Part shown: positions 8,179-16,486 of the stretch, one piece after another
How the letters are laid out: every line of letters begins with the position of its first letter
Position numbering within the stretch: position 1 is the stretch's first letter
DNA from: Nannocystis punicea
GTDB lineage: Bacteria > Myxococcota_A > Polyangia > Nannocystales > Nannocystaceae
Assembly (NCBI RefSeq): GCF_026965555.1
Contig: NZ_CP114040.1
Location: forward strand, 10,328,001-10,392,000
Length of the DNA: 64,000 nt
Direction of reading: 5' to 3'
Translations under genes and position numbers: made by a program
The notes under the pieces: model-generated
Database searches by the model: none
Seen by the model: the letters and a program-made list of their open reading frames with translations, nothing else
What the model was told of the DNA's origin: nothing

Positions 8179-9294
8179 TCAATAGAACACGCGCACCGTC
8201 ACCGCGAAGAACAGGGCGAAGCTGACGGGCCAGTAGGCCAGCTTCGGCAGCAGCACGTCGCGGTACGCGATGAAGCGCGGGTGCGGCCCCGGGGTCGCGG
8301 TGATGTACACCACCACCGACACTGCGAGGATCATGAAATAGGCGACGAAGTAGAAGTATTCGATGTAGAGGATCTGCGGCGTCGACACTTCCTCGCGGAT
8401 CCGCAGGTGGCCGACCAGGGCGACGAACAGCAGCGCCGCGTTGGTCGCGTAGGCGGCCGAGCTGGTGAAGCCGTGGTGCTCGGCCTTCTCCTTGTCGAGG
8501 CTGGCGGTCATGAGCACGCCGAACAGCAGGGTGGCGACGATCATCAGCGGCAGCAGGTTCGAGACGAACGCGTCGGTGAAGTTGCGCGTCAGCCGGACCT
8601 CGAAGCCGAGCTCCGGCGCCTCGCCCTCGCCGGCGAACCCCGGCAGGCCGAAGCCGGTCCGCCGCTCGGTGGTCGCCAGCGAGAACTCGCTGGTCTCGAC
8701 GCTCCAGCCCGGCACCTGCAGTCTGTCCCTCAGGCCAGGTTGCAGCGCGGGGAACATCGCGTGGTAGGCGGCGAAGTTGGGCACCAGCACCACATCCTCG
8801 GTCGGGTCGGCGTGCCACATGCGCAGGACCACGCGGCGCTCGTCGATCGGGAACTTGGCGTAGTCGAACCGGCGGTACAGGGTAGTGCGGAAGTACCAGC
8901 CGATCACCTCGCCGCGCGGCGTATCGACCCGCCAGGCCCGACGCATCACGTCGTCGTCGACCGGGACCGCGTCGGGGAACACCACCCCGCACTTCAGCTT
9001 GCGCGGCGCCGCCTTCGGATAGAGCTGCCAGATGTGCCCGGTCAGGATCACGTCGTGCGGCCCCGGGAACACGATCGCTTGCAGCTCGATCCCCGTCTCG
9101 ATCCGCGTCGGCGGTGGAAGTCCCGTCCGGCCGGTGCGGCGCGCCAGCTCGGCGACGAACCGGTCGACCGAGTCCGTGTCGAACACCGGCGTCGCGTGCG
9201 ACGGGTCGACGCCCTCGAGCTCCAGCCGCCACACGAACACCACGCCGACGGCGAACGGCAGCGTGGCCGCCACCGCCAGCCACCACGGACTCAT
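8179..9294 (-). CDS. Pentameric ligand-gated ion channel (Pro-loop receptor)
   Basis: 371 residues from an ATG with a strong ribosome binding site (AGGAGGT). An N-terminal signal/anchor helix is at 4-22. The extracellular beta-sandwich (about 60-235) has the Pro-loop signature F148-P149-I150-D151 after WYFRTTLYRRFDY, and a later VPGW strand. The pore domain follows: M1 at 246-263 with the conserved Pro249, M2 at about 276-295, M3 at about 308-333 (FYFVAYFMILAVSVVV), M4 at 351-370. The M2-M3 region lines up well with GLIC from memory. It should form a homopentameric cation or anion channel of the inner membrane, gated by a periplasmic ligand. It overlaps the Cache-type gene upstream by 4 nt, which suggests a two-protein sensor-channel. 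The assignment rests on motifs; ligand and ion selectivity are unknown. Confidence 0.85.
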   Translation of the reverse strand: MSPWWLAVAATLPFAVGVVFVWRLELEGVDPSHATPVFDTDSVDRFVAELARRTGRTGLPPPTRIETGIELQAIVFPGPHDVILTGHIWQLYPKAAPRKLKCGVVFPDAVPVDDDVMRRAWRVDTPRGEVIGWYFRTTLYRRFDYAKFPIDERRVVLRMWHADPTEDVVLVPNFAAYHAMFPALQPGLRDRLQVPGWSVETSEFSLATTERRTGFGLPGFAGEGEAPELGFEVRLTRNFTDAFVSNLLPLMIVATLLFGVLMTASLDKEKAEHHGFTSSAAYATNAALLFVALVGHLRIREEVSTPQILYIEYFYFVAYFMILAVSVVVYITATPGPHPRFIAYRDVLLPKLAYWPVSFALFFAVTVRVFY

Positions 9295-10277
9295 CGCCGA
9301 CCTCCTGTCAGCAGCAGCGTCGCGGTCGCGGTCAGCGTCGCCAACACCGCGACGACGATGTCGATCTGGCGCCGCCGCAGCGACGGCTCGGCGGCGACGA
9401 TGTCGTCGCGCAGGATCACCGCGATCAGCGACCCCCCCGAGGCCGGGATCGGCGCCTGGATCATCACCGCCGCCCGGCCAGTCAGCGGATCGGCGGCTTG
9501 CAGACTGCCCGCCTCGCCCGCGGCGGCTCGCCGGCCGAGCTCGCGCAGCCGCGGGTCGCCTGTCTCTTCGGCCAGCTCGTCCGGCGTCCTGGCCGCGCGC
9601 ACCCAGTCGACCTTCGGATGCGACAGCGAGCGTCCCTCGCGCGACAGCAGCCACGTATAGCCGAACCGTCCGGCGGGCAACGACTGCCGCAGGGCCTCGA
9701 GATCGTGCAACGACAGGCTGGCGCACACGTGCCCGCGCGCGCTCGGGCGGCCTGGCGGCGACCAGGGCCCGCAGAACAGCGCGAGGTAGTGCCCGGACCA
9801 GGTGCCGCGGACCGGCCCGCCCCAGGCCGGCTCCGTCTGCGCGGCCGCGAACGCGTACCAGTCGGTGCCAGGGACATCGACGGAGCGATCGAGGCGCACG
9901 TGCGTCCTGCCCTTCACCCCGCGGATGTCGGCGGGGACCAGCAGCGCGCCGCCGGAGCCCGGGAACACCACCACCACGCCGAACAGGTGCGGATGAGACG
10001 CGGCCTCGTGCGCGAGCCGGCGCTCGACGTCGGCGAACGACAGGCGACCGGCGGCGAGGTCGGCGATGAGGCCCTGGACCGCGGTCATGCACTCGCGCTG
10101 CGCCGCGTCGAGGTCGGCCGCCGCGGCCCGTGTGGCGGCCGCGACGTCCTCGTACACTGCCTGCAGCAGCGACGCGCGGGCGCGGAAGAACTCGCGGGCC
10201 TGCAGCGCCACCAGCACGAGCCCGAGCGCCAGCACCAGTTCGGCCGCGACGGCGCTCCTGGGACTGCAGGGCGACAT
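9291..10277 (-). CDS. Membrane-anchored Cache-type periplasmic sensor protein
   Basis: 328 residues. A membrane helix at about 9-28 (AAELVLALGLVLVALQA) and another at about 302-322 (DIVVAVLATLTATATLLL) bracket a periplasmic region of about 270 residues. This begins with a long helix (FFRARASLLQAVYEDVAAATRAAAADLDAAQ) broken by short loops, then alpha/beta segments such as FGVVVVFPGSGGALL, TDWYAFAAAQTEPAWGGP and IQAPIPASGGSLIAVILRDD. This is the layout of a double Cache domain as in chemoreceptors. There is no cytoplasmic kinase, methyl-accepting or cyclase domain, so the sensor has no output of its own; its partner is presumably the overlapping channel gene. The Cache call is by architecture and motif feel only. 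Confidence 0.72.
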   Translation of the reverse strand: MSPCSPRSAVAAELVLALGLVLVALQAREFFRARASLLQAVYEDVAAATRAAAADLDAAQRECMTAVQGLIADLAAGRLSFADVERRLAHEAASHPHLFGVVVVFPGSGGALLVPADIRGVKGRTHVRLDRSVDVPGTDWYAFAAAQTEPAWGGPVRGTWSGHYLALFCGPWSPPGRPSARGHVCASLSLHDLEALRQSLPAGRFGYTWLLSREGRSLSHPKVDWVRAARTPDELAEETGDPRLRELGRRAAAGEAGSLQAADPLTGRAAVMIQAPIPASGGSLIAVILRDDIVAAEPSLRRRQIDIVVAVLATLTATATLLLTGGRR

Positions 10278-10579
10278 CCGCCCAAGCCTTACGCGCGCCT
10301 GCGGCGTCGGCCACGCGAGGCGGGCGATCGCGCGGCTCCGGTCCGCGTGCAGAGCGATCGTCGGCCGCGCGCACGGGCGCGGGCGCGCGTGCGCGGCTCT
10401 CGTCCGATCGCGCCCGCGCCGCCCGCCGCGGCTAGCCCCGCGACCAGGGCATTTCGACCCCTCCTCGCGCCGCGATCCGGCAGCGCGAGGAGGGCGCATA
10501 TCGGAAGATGTAACTGACGAAGAATGCAGCCAGCGTGACGGAGCACAAGCGAGGGAGGGCCGAAACGGCCCGGTCGCGG
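10278..10579. other. Intergenic region upstream of the sensor-channel genes, with a 12-bp-arm hairpin
   Basis: No gene seen. At 10459-10494 CCCTCCTCGCGC pairs perfectly with GCGCGAGGAGGG across a 12-nt loop, placed as a terminator for udp or a regulatory hairpin ahead of the Cache-type gene. There is no T-run. The promoter of the sensor-channel pair should lie between this hairpin and 10277, but no convincing -35/-10 pair is visible. Confidence 0.4.
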
Positions 10580-11434
10580 CTACGTGCCCGACTGGTTCAG
10601 ACCGAGGCCGGGGTGCCAGATCGGCCGCGCCCCGCGGGCCCGCTCCATCGCGTCGAGCAGGTGGAGCGCGCCCAGGCCGGTGGCGACACATGCCTTTTCG
10701 GCCATGTCCTTCTGGTCATGTGAAATGAACACGTCGTCGGCGCGGGTGGCATAGACCGCGCACACCGCCCCGGCCACGAACCCGCGCAGGGTCGCCAGCG
10801 TCAGCAGGCACGCGGTCTCCATCTCGAGGTTCTTGACGCCCTGCCTGGCCAGGCGCTCGACGATGTCGGGCTCGCGCGGCGGGAAGCCGGCGATCGACCG
10901 GCCTTGGCCGGCGTAGAAGCTCGGCGAGGTGGCGGTCACGCCGACGTGGTAGCGCTGGCCGATCGCGTCGGCGGCGGCCGCCAGGGCCATCACCGCCTGC
11001 GGGTCCGCGACCGCCGGGTAGGAGTCCTCGACGTAGAAGCGGGTGGTGTTCTCGAGCCGCAGCGCCGCCTGGGAGATGACCAGGTCGCCGAGCGCCATGC
11101 CCGGCTGGAGCGCGCCGGTGCTGCCGCAGCGGATCATCACCGGCCGCTCGACGCACTGGCACAGCTCGACGATCGCGATCTCGGTGCTGGCCGCGCCCAT
11201 GCCGGTGCCCATCACGCTGACGCGCAGGCCCTGGTGGCGGCCGGTGATCGTCACGTACTCGCGGTTCGAGCGCTCGAGCTCGACCACCTCGAAGTTTCCG
11301 GCGACCCGGCGCGCGCGCTCGGGGTCGCCGACGAGGATCACGTGGCGGGCCACCTCGCCGGGCTTGAGGGCGATGTGATACTGGCGGCCCTCGGCGTCGC
11401 GGACGACCGTGGCGGACTCGTAGCCTTGCGTCAT
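10580..11434 (-). CDS. udp: Nucleoside phosphorylase, probably uridine phosphorylase
   Basis: 284 residues of the PNP/UDP phosphorylase family: HVILVGDPERARRVAG near residue 32 (phosphate-binding GDP.R), VMGTGMGAAS at about 74-83, MIRCGSTGALQPG at about 99-111, and the ribose-binding NLEMETACLL near 200. It reversibly phosphorolyses uridine (or a related nucleoside) to the base and ribose-1-phosphate. An AGGAG ribosome binding site precedes the ATG. The start overlaps the deoC stop (ATGA), making a nucleoside-salvage operon. The stretch around 10690-10720 (KDMAEKACV) is a palindrome copy read in frame. Purine specificity is less likely but not excluded. Confidence 0.88.
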   Translation of the reverse strand: MTQGYESATVVRDAEGRQYHIALKPGEVARHVILVGDPERARRVAGNFEVVELERSNREYVTITGRHQGLRVSVMGTGMGAASTEIAIVELCQCVERPVMIRCGSTGALQPGMALGDLVISQAALRLENTTRFYVEDSYPAVADPQAVMALAAAADAIGQRYHVGVTATSPSFYAGQGRSIAGFPPREPDIVERLARQGVKNLEMETACLLTLATLRGFVAGAVCAVYATRADDVFISHDQKDMAEKACVATGLGALHLLDAMERARGARPIWHPGLGLNQSGT

Positions 11435-12144
11435 GCTTGCTCCTGACCTGTCCCGACGACCCTGTCGAAGGGGACATCTTCGTCCCAGCCGGCGACGATC
11501 GCCGGCGACGCGCTGGCGCCGAGGCGCGACGCGCCGGCGGCCAGCATGGCGCGGGCGGTCGCGGCGTCGGCGATCCCACCGCTCGCCTTGACCCCGAACG
11601 CCGGGCCGACGGCCGCGCGCATGCGCTGGACCGCCGCCACCGTCGCGCCCCCCGGACCGAAGCCCGTCGAGGTCTTCACGAAGTGCGCCCCTGCGGCCAC
11701 GCTGAGGCGGCAGGCGACGTCGATCTCCTCGGGGGTCAGCAGCGCCGTCTCGAGGATCACCTTCGTGAGGTGCTGCCCGCCGCCCGCGCCGACCACTCCC
11801 TGGATGTCCGCGAGGACAGCCGCCTCGTCGCCGTCGCGCAGGGCCCCGAGCGCGATCACCATGTCGAGCTCGTCGGCCCCGTCAGCCACGGCCTGGACCG
11901 CCTCGGCGGCCTTGATCGCCGGCGTGTTGGCGCCGAGCGGGAAGCCGATCACGGTGCAGACCTTCGTGCTCGCGCCCAGCGACGCGAGAGCGCCGCGGGC
12001 CAGCGCGACCCGGCACGGCTGCACGCACACGCTGAAGAACCCGTGCTCGTGGGCCTCACGGCACAGCTGCTCGATCTGCGCCGCGGTCGCGGTCGCGCGG
12101 AGCAGCGTGTGGTCGATGATCGCGGCGAGCTCGGCGCGGCGCAT
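11431..12144 (-). CDS. deoC: Deoxyribose-phosphate aldolase
   Basis: 237 residues, full length for a class I DeoC. It cleaves 2-deoxyribose-5-phosphate to glyceraldehyde-3-phosphate and acetaldehyde. Catalytic residues are visible: Schiff-base Lys157 in HFVKTSTGF, the proton-relay Lys186 in GVKASGG, and Asp94 in DELDMVI. It lies 5 nt downstream of a lipoprotein gene and overlaps udp by 4 nt. The C-terminal end (VPFDRVVGTGQEQA) is encoded by two palindrome copies, so the tail may be longer than in relatives. Confidence 0.93.
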   Translation of the reverse strand: MRRAELAAIIDHTLLRATATAAQIEQLCREAHEHGFFSVCVQPCRVALARGALASLGASTKVCTVIGFPLGANTPAIKAAEAVQAVADGADELDMVIALGALRDGDEAAVLADIQGVVGAGGGQHLTKVILETALLTPEEIDVACRLSVAAGAHFVKTSTGFGPGGATVAAVQRMRAAVGPAFGVKASGGIADAATARAMLAAGASRLGASASPAIVAGWDEDVPFDRVVGTGQEQA

Positions 12145-12149
12145 GGGCT

Positions 12150-12560
12150 TCAAGTGCGGCACTCGAGCAGCTCTTGCTCGATGTCCCCCGGCAGATCCGG
12201 GCAGTCCTCGAGGTCTTCGGCCGCGTCGAGACCGCAACCCAGGCGAGCGAGGTCGGTGCAGCTCTTGCTGTTGAGGCAGCTGGCGAGGCGGTTGTTGACC
12301 GCGGTGCGGCAGTCGAGCTGGGACTCGTAGTTGGCCTCGGCGTTCTTGAACAGCGCCTCGATGCAGGCCTGCTCGCCGGCGGTGGGGGGCGCCTCCGCGC
12401 GGCACTCCTCCTCCGACGAGTAGCCGACGTGGCCGCAGGGGCACCCGGCCACTGCCGCGGCGACCAGGGACTCGTTGTAGTCGTCGACGTGCGGGCCGAC
12501 CCCGCAACCCGCGGCGAGCGCGACCAGAACGGACACGATGGGCATGGAGAGGCGCTTCAT
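12150..12560 (-). CDS. Small Cys-rich lipoprotein
   Basis: 136 residues with signal peptide MKRLSMPIVSVLVALAAGC (lipobox AAGC) and an AGGAG ribosome binding site. The mature part has about nine cysteines in pairs (CPCGHVGYSSEEEC, DCRTAV, ASCLNSKSCTDLARLGC, DCPDL), suggesting a disulfide-bonded extracellular domain. It is the first gene of the run into deoC and udp, with only 5 nt to deoC. A functional link to nucleoside salvage is not evident, and the family is not recognised beyond a general myxobacterial style. Confidence 0.75.
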   Translation of the reverse strand: MKRLSMPIVSVLVALAAGCGVGPHVDDYNESLVAAAVAGCPCGHVGYSSEEECRAEAPPTAGEQACIEALFKNAEANYESQLDCRTAVNNRLASCLNSKSCTDLARLGCGLDAAEDLEDCPDLPGDIEQELLECRT

Positions 12561-12680
12561 GGGCAGTTCGCTCCTGCGGCCGAGACGGCCGGCGGGCGGA
12601 CCATAACAGCAGGGACCGCGTGCGACAACCGCGTTGTCTACCCGATGACCGCCGGCGACCTGGTACATTGCGCGCACGTG

Positions 12681-13085
12681 ATGGTCGGTCGCTGGTTCTG
12701 GTCCTTCGCCTTCACCCAGCTGGTGGAGGTGCCGATCTACCTGCGCGCGCTGGGCGGGCCCGACCGCGTGCCGACGCTCGCGTGGCCGCAGCGGGTGGGG
12801 CTTGCCTTCCTCGCCTCGGCGCTGACGCACCCCTACGTGTGGTTCGTGTTCTTCGGGGTGTTCTACTCGCGCGCCTACGAGGACCTCGGCTACCGCTGGC
12901 CGTTCCTCGAGGTCCACCGCTACACCATCTACTTCATCGTCGCCGAGACCTTCGCCGTGGTCGTCGAGGCCCTGCTGCTGCGCGGCTGCGGCCTCCGGCG
13001 CGCGTTCCTGTGGGCCCTCCTGGCCAACGCCACCAGCGCCGGCCTCGGCTTCTTGAGCCGCTACTACATCGGCTGGCCCGGGTGA
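12681..13085 (+). CDS. Small integral membrane protein
   Basis: 134 residues from ATG 12681 (MVGRWFWSFAFTQLVEVP); an upstream ATG at 12645 would add 12 residues. About four membrane helices are visible: residues 3-20, 36-60 (GLAFLASALTHPYVWFVFFG), 80-105 (YTIYFIVAETFAVVVEALLL) and 110-128 (FLWALLANATSAGLGF). No catalytic motif or family recognised. It converges on the next gene across the palindrome-rich junction at 13086-13154. Confidence 0.65.
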   Translation: MVGRWFWSFAFTQLVEVPIYLRALGGPDRVPTLAWPQRVGLAFLASALTHPYVWFVFFGVFYSRAYEDLGYRWPFLEVHRYTIYFIVAETFAVVVEALLLRGCGLRRAFLWALLANATSAGLGFLSRYYIGWPG

Positions 13086-13092
13086 CATGCGC

Positions 13093-13124
13093 GAGAGGAC
13101 AGATCCATTTGGACATGTCCTCTC
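13093..13124. terminator. Palindrome hairpin at a convergent junction
   Basis: GAGAGGACA and TGTCCTCTC are perfect 9-bp arms across a 14-nt loop. A second half-site pair (CATGCCC-TTCA-GGACATG) follows at 13129-13146. The element sits between the stops at 13085 (+) and 13155 (-). Confidence 0.5.
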
Positions 13125-13154
13125 TATCATGCCCTTCAGGACATGCTCGAACGC

Positions 13155-14135
13155 TCAGTAGCGACGGGCCGGCGGCGGCGGGGCGTACTGGTTGTGGCGC
13201 TCGCTGGTCGCCGGGAACGGCCGCGGGTCGTGCGGCGGCGGCGGCGAGAAGTACGGGTCGACGATGATCCCGCGGGCGCGCAGGTTCTCGGCGCTGTCGT
13301 AGTAGACCGTCATCATCACGTCGGGCCGGCGCTTGCTGCGGCGCTCGAACGTCACCTCGCGCACCGAGCTGTGGGTCGTCTCGCCGTACTGGGTGCCGAG
13401 CCGCGGGCTGCGGTTGTACTCGGCCGCAGCCTCGCCCTGCGCGTAGCCGCCGGGGCCCGGGGACGCGCTCTTGGCGGCCGGCGCGTCGGCCGGCGCGGGC
13501 GGCGGGGCCGGACGCGCCTCGCTCCCGGCCGCGCGCCCGCCGGCGTCGTAATCGCCGTAGTACGGCTCGTAGTAGGGCCGCGTGGCGATCGGCGGCGGCG
13601 GCTCGCGCCGCAGCTTGCGCGGCTGGTGCTCCTTGAACACCGCCACGCCGATCACCCCGACGTGCTGCGGCGTGCCCCAGCGGCCCGAGTAGCTGTTGCC
13701 GACGTCGGTGAAGCGGAACGCCGCCACGTGGTCGAGCGACTGGCGGAAGCCCTCGATCAGCACCGAGCCGTACGGCTCGAGCACGTAGCCGCGCTGCGTC
13801 TTGTAGTTGCCGAGCTGCCCGCTCACCACGTCGCGCCCGTCGACCGTCACCACCGCCTCGACGCGCTCGCCCGTGTTGTTGCGGACGCGGATGTTGTAGC
13901 GCTCGCCCATCTGCCCGGCCACGAACATCGAGCCGCCGTGCTGGTAGGTCGGCAGCGCCCCGCCGTACCCGCTCTCGATCGACAGCGACACCTCTTGCCC
14001 CCACGGCGCCACCGTCTGCCCCGCATCGGTCCACGGCCGGTGGGCCTCGGCGACGCCCGGTCCGCAGGCGAACACCGCCGCGCCGAGGAGAAGGGTCGCA
14101 ATCAGGCCGAAGGACTTGCTGCTGGGTCGTCGCAT
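13155..14135 (-). CDS. Conserved secreted protein of unknown function
   Basis: 326 residues. The N-terminus has a signal peptide (LIATLLLGAAVFACGPGVAEA) in which a Cys could serve as a lipobox or cleavage could occur after AEA. Residues 40-170 form a conserved-looking beta domain (GGALPTYQHGGSMFVAGQMG, YNIRVRNNTGERVEAVVTVD, GYVLEPYGSVLIEGFRQS, VAAFRFTDV, HVGVIGVAVFKE) of a proteobacterial family I recognise but cannot name. A Pro/Ala-rich linker follows, then a C-terminal part (GTQYGE..SSVREVTFERRS..VMMTVYYDSAENLRARG). A GGAG ribosome binding site precedes the ATG. Confidence 0.82.
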   Translation of the reverse strand: MRRPSSKSFGLIATLLLGAAVFACGPGVAEAHRPWTDAGQTVAPWGQEVSLSIESGYGGALPTYQHGGSMFVAGQMGERYNIRVRNNTGERVEAVVTVDGRDVVSGQLGNYKTQRGYVLEPYGSVLIEGFRQSLDHVAAFRFTDVGNSYSGRWGTPQHVGVIGVAVFKEHQPRKLRREPPPPIATRPYYEPYYGDYDAGGRAAGSEARPAPPPAPADAPAAKSASPGPGGYAQGEAAAEYNRSPRLGTQYGETTHSSVREVTFERRSKRRPDVMMTVYYDSAENLRARGIIVDPYFSPPPPHDPRPFPATSERHNQYAPPPPARRY

Positions 14136-14298
14136 GATCGTCTGTCTCCGCAGGCCCCGAGGGGCCCGTTCCGGCCGTTTGCCGGCCTCGCGCCCCGAAC
14201 GCCCCCCTGGCGCCGCGACTTACAGCCGGGCCCTCCGTGAAGATCGTCACGCCTCCGGCCCCGAGGTCGCGAGCGCCCGCGCGCTACCCTTCGCAGCC

Positions 14299-15669
14299 GT
14301 GTCGCCCCGCCGCTCCGCCCTCGCAGTCGCGCTCGCCTTTGGCCTGTCTCTCGGGACAGCTTGCAAGGGCCGCCCGTCCGCCGGGCCCGAGCCCGGCGCC
14401 GCGCAGGTCGCCATGGGTTCGTGGCCCGAGTGGCTGACGCTCACCCCGCTGGTCGAGGCCGCTCGCTCGCACGCCGGGCCCACCACCGTCGCCGCGCTCG
14501 AGAACGCCAGCAAGCTGCTGAAGGACGGCAAGGCCCGCACCGCCGACGATGCCCTCGCCGCTCTCGCCGACAGCGAGGGTCGCCACTGGATCACCGTCGC
14601 CCGCGCCGATCTGGCCGCGCTCTACTTCACAGTGTGCATCCGCGGCGTCGCCTGGCGGCTCGTCGACCTCGACGAGAAGACCCCGCCCACGCGCAAGAGC
14701 GACTACAGCGAGAACACCAAGCTCGGCCCCGGCGACATCGCGGTCGAGGCCATGCTGACCAACCTCGACGCCGCGATCGTCGCCAAGGAGCCGATCCTCC
14801 AGACCCAGGCGCGGATCGCCCGCGCCCGCGCGACCGCCTACGTGTCGCGCTGCCCGGCCTCCAAGGAGGTCGCCGAGATGGCCCAGGGCGTGCTCAAGGG
14901 CGACCTCGCCGCCCTCGCGGCCGAGAACCACCTCACCCCCGACCTCGCGTTCCTGTGGGCCGGCGTGCAGATGGGCGAGTACTCCGGCGCCGCCGCCAAG
15001 CCGTTCCTGCTGCTCGCCCGCGAGGGCGGCTACGACGAGCCGACGATCTCCACCATGCTCGCCGTCATCGCCCTCGAGCAGCGCGAGTTCGCGGCCGCCG
15101 ACAAGCACGCCGCCGAGGCCGAGGCCAACTACAAGAAGCTCGGCGACGTCGAGCAGCAGGCCCAGGCGCTGTTCCTCCGCGGCGAGGTCGCGCGCAACAA
15201 GGGCGACCTCAAGGCCGCGCGCGGCTTCTACGAGGCCGCGCGCAAGCTCGACGGCTCGCACCTGCCGTCGCTGATGGGCCTCACGCGCATGACCCTCGCC
15301 GCCGAGGGCCAGAACGCGGCGATCCGCCAGCTCCAGGCGGCCTTCCCGTCGATCCTCCTCGAGGGCCCGCTGGTCACCGACAAGCTCGAGCTCGCGCTCG
15401 ACAACCTCGAGGCCTATGTCACCCTGCCGCAGGAGAACGACCTCATCACCGTCTGCCGCGACGCCCTCCTCGCCGACGTCGAGCTCGAGAAGGACCTCAT
15501 GCGCCGCGGCCTGCGCTACTTCTTCGCCGCGACCATGGACGCCCGGCTGGCCGAGTACGACCACGCCCGCTCGCACGCCGTCCTCGCCCGCGACGAGTTC
15601 GACACCGCCAAGATCCCGCCGCCCATCGACATCAACGCGTTCCTCGAGCGGCTCGATCGCGTACAGTGA
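14299..15669 (+). CDS. TPR-containing lipoprotein
   Basis: 456 residues from GTG 14299, chosen because it starts a proper lipoprotein signal (VSPRRSALAVALAFGLSLGTAC). The lipobox stretch LSLGTAC is itself encoded by a palindrome copy (CTGTCT-CTCG-GGACAG). The mature protein is helical with TPR-like repeats, clearest at residues 290-360 (AVIALEQREFAAADKHAAEAEANYKKLG, ALFLRGEVARNKGDLKAARGFYEAA, in successive repeats). Likely periplasmic or outer-membrane facing. Role unknown. Confidence 0.8.
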   Translation: MSPRRSALAVALAFGLSLGTACKGRPSAGPEPGAAQVAMGSWPEWLTLTPLVEAARSHAGPTTVAALENASKLLKDGKARTADDALAALADSEGRHWITVARADLAALYFTVCIRGVAWRLVDLDEKTPPTRKSDYSENTKLGPGDIAVEAMLTNLDAAIVAKEPILQTQARIARARATAYVSRCPASKEVAEMAQGVLKGDLAALAAENHLTPDLAFLWAGVQMGEYSGAAAKPFLLLAREGGYDEPTISTMLAVIALEQREFAAADKHAAEAEANYKKLGDVEQQAQALFLRGEVARNKGDLKAARGFYEAARKLDGSHLPSLMGLTRMTLAAEGQNAAIRQLQAAFPSILLEGPLVTDKLELALDNLEAYVTLPQENDLITVCRDALLADVELEKDLMRRGLRYFFAATMDARLAEYDHARSHAVLARDEFDTAKIPPPIDINAFLERLDRVQ

Positions 15670-15673
15670 CGGA

Positions 15674-15793
15674 ATGCGCCGGCGCACCGCCGGATACCTC
15701 GGCGACACCATCGCCATCGACGAGGCCTGCCCCGGCGAGCTCGACGACCCCTGCGTCAGCCTGCCTGCGGGCTGCCGCCACCCGCAGGGTTGA
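15674..15793 (+). pseudogene. Fragment resembling the 3' end of the next lipoprotein gene
   Basis: A 39-residue frame starting MRRRTAGYLG whose second half (DEACPGELDDPCVSLPAGC) resembles the C-terminus of the next gene (DEACPSDDPLEPCASLPPGC). The upstream part of that gene is missing, so this looks like a leftover of a partial duplication rather than a working gene. It could still be translated from its ATG, 4 nt after the previous stop. Confidence 0.5.
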
Positions 15794-15880
15794 CGTCCGC
15801 CTGAACGCTGCTCCCCACCATCGTAGCCCCAGGCGAGGCCGCTCGCCTGCGCCGCGGCGAGGCCGTGTTAGGATGCGGCC

Positions 15881-16474
15881 ATGCGACGTCTCGCGGCCCT
15901 CTCGCTCCTCGCGGTCGCCTGCATCATCGGCGAAGATCCGGTCGAGGAGATCAACCCCAAGCGGCTCACCGACCAGAGCGGCGCAGTGTTCGCCTGGGAC
16001 TGCACGCAGTACACCGGCTGCGAGGTGCGGCGGATCGAGGGCTCCGCGCCGCTGCCGAGCTGCGACGACGGCTACCGGGCCTGGTACGGCTACTCGTGGT
16101 CGCGCTTCCTCTCGATCGACGGCGCCTGCGTCGTCCCGAACGGCTACGGCGCGTGGGAGTTCGTCGACGAGTGGAGCCGCATGGTCGTGTGCGAGGCCGA
16201 CAGCGACTGCCCGCAGCTCAACTTCTTCCTCGACCCCGACGGGTTCGAGTGCCGCGCCGGCTTCTGCCAGAGCAACGACCGCGCCGCCTACCCGCCCGGG
16301 GTGTTGCCGCGTCGCTTCGAGATGATCGACCTCTGCCTCGGCGACGTCGCCCGCGAGGACGGCTGGGACGACGGCGAAGAGTTCTGGGCCGCGCTCGACG
16401 AGGCGTGTCCGTCCGACGACCCGCTCGAGCCGTGCGCGTCGCTGCCGCCCGGCTGCCCCGACACCCGCGAGTGA
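15881..16474 (+). CDS. Cys-rich lipoprotein of unknown function
   Basis: 197 residues. The short signal MRRLAALSLLAVAC ends in lipobox AVAC, with an AGGATG element upstream of the start. About 12 cysteines are spread over the mature part (DCTQYTGC, CDDGYRAWYGYSWS, VCEADSDC, ECRAGFCQSND, DLCLGD, EACPSDDPLEPC), implying an extracellular disulfide-stabilised domain. No family recognised. The gene ends 12 bp from the convergent neighbour without a hairpin. Confidence 0.75.
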   Translation: MRRLAALSLLAVACIIGEDPVEEINPKRLTDQSGAVFAWDCTQYTGCEVRRIEGSAPLPSCDDGYRAWYGYSWSRFLSIDGACVVPNGYGAWEFVDEWSRMVVCEADSDCPQLNFFLDPDGFECRAGFCQSNDRAAYPPGVLPRRFEMIDLCLGDVAREDGWDDGEEFWAALDEACPSDDPLEPCASLPPGCPDTRE

Positions 16475-16486
16475 CTCGCCCGCGGC

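Noticed and set aside
15881..16474. Candidate metalloprotease because of many cysteines
   Set aside because: No HExxH or other catalytic motif; the cysteines are spread like structural disulfides.
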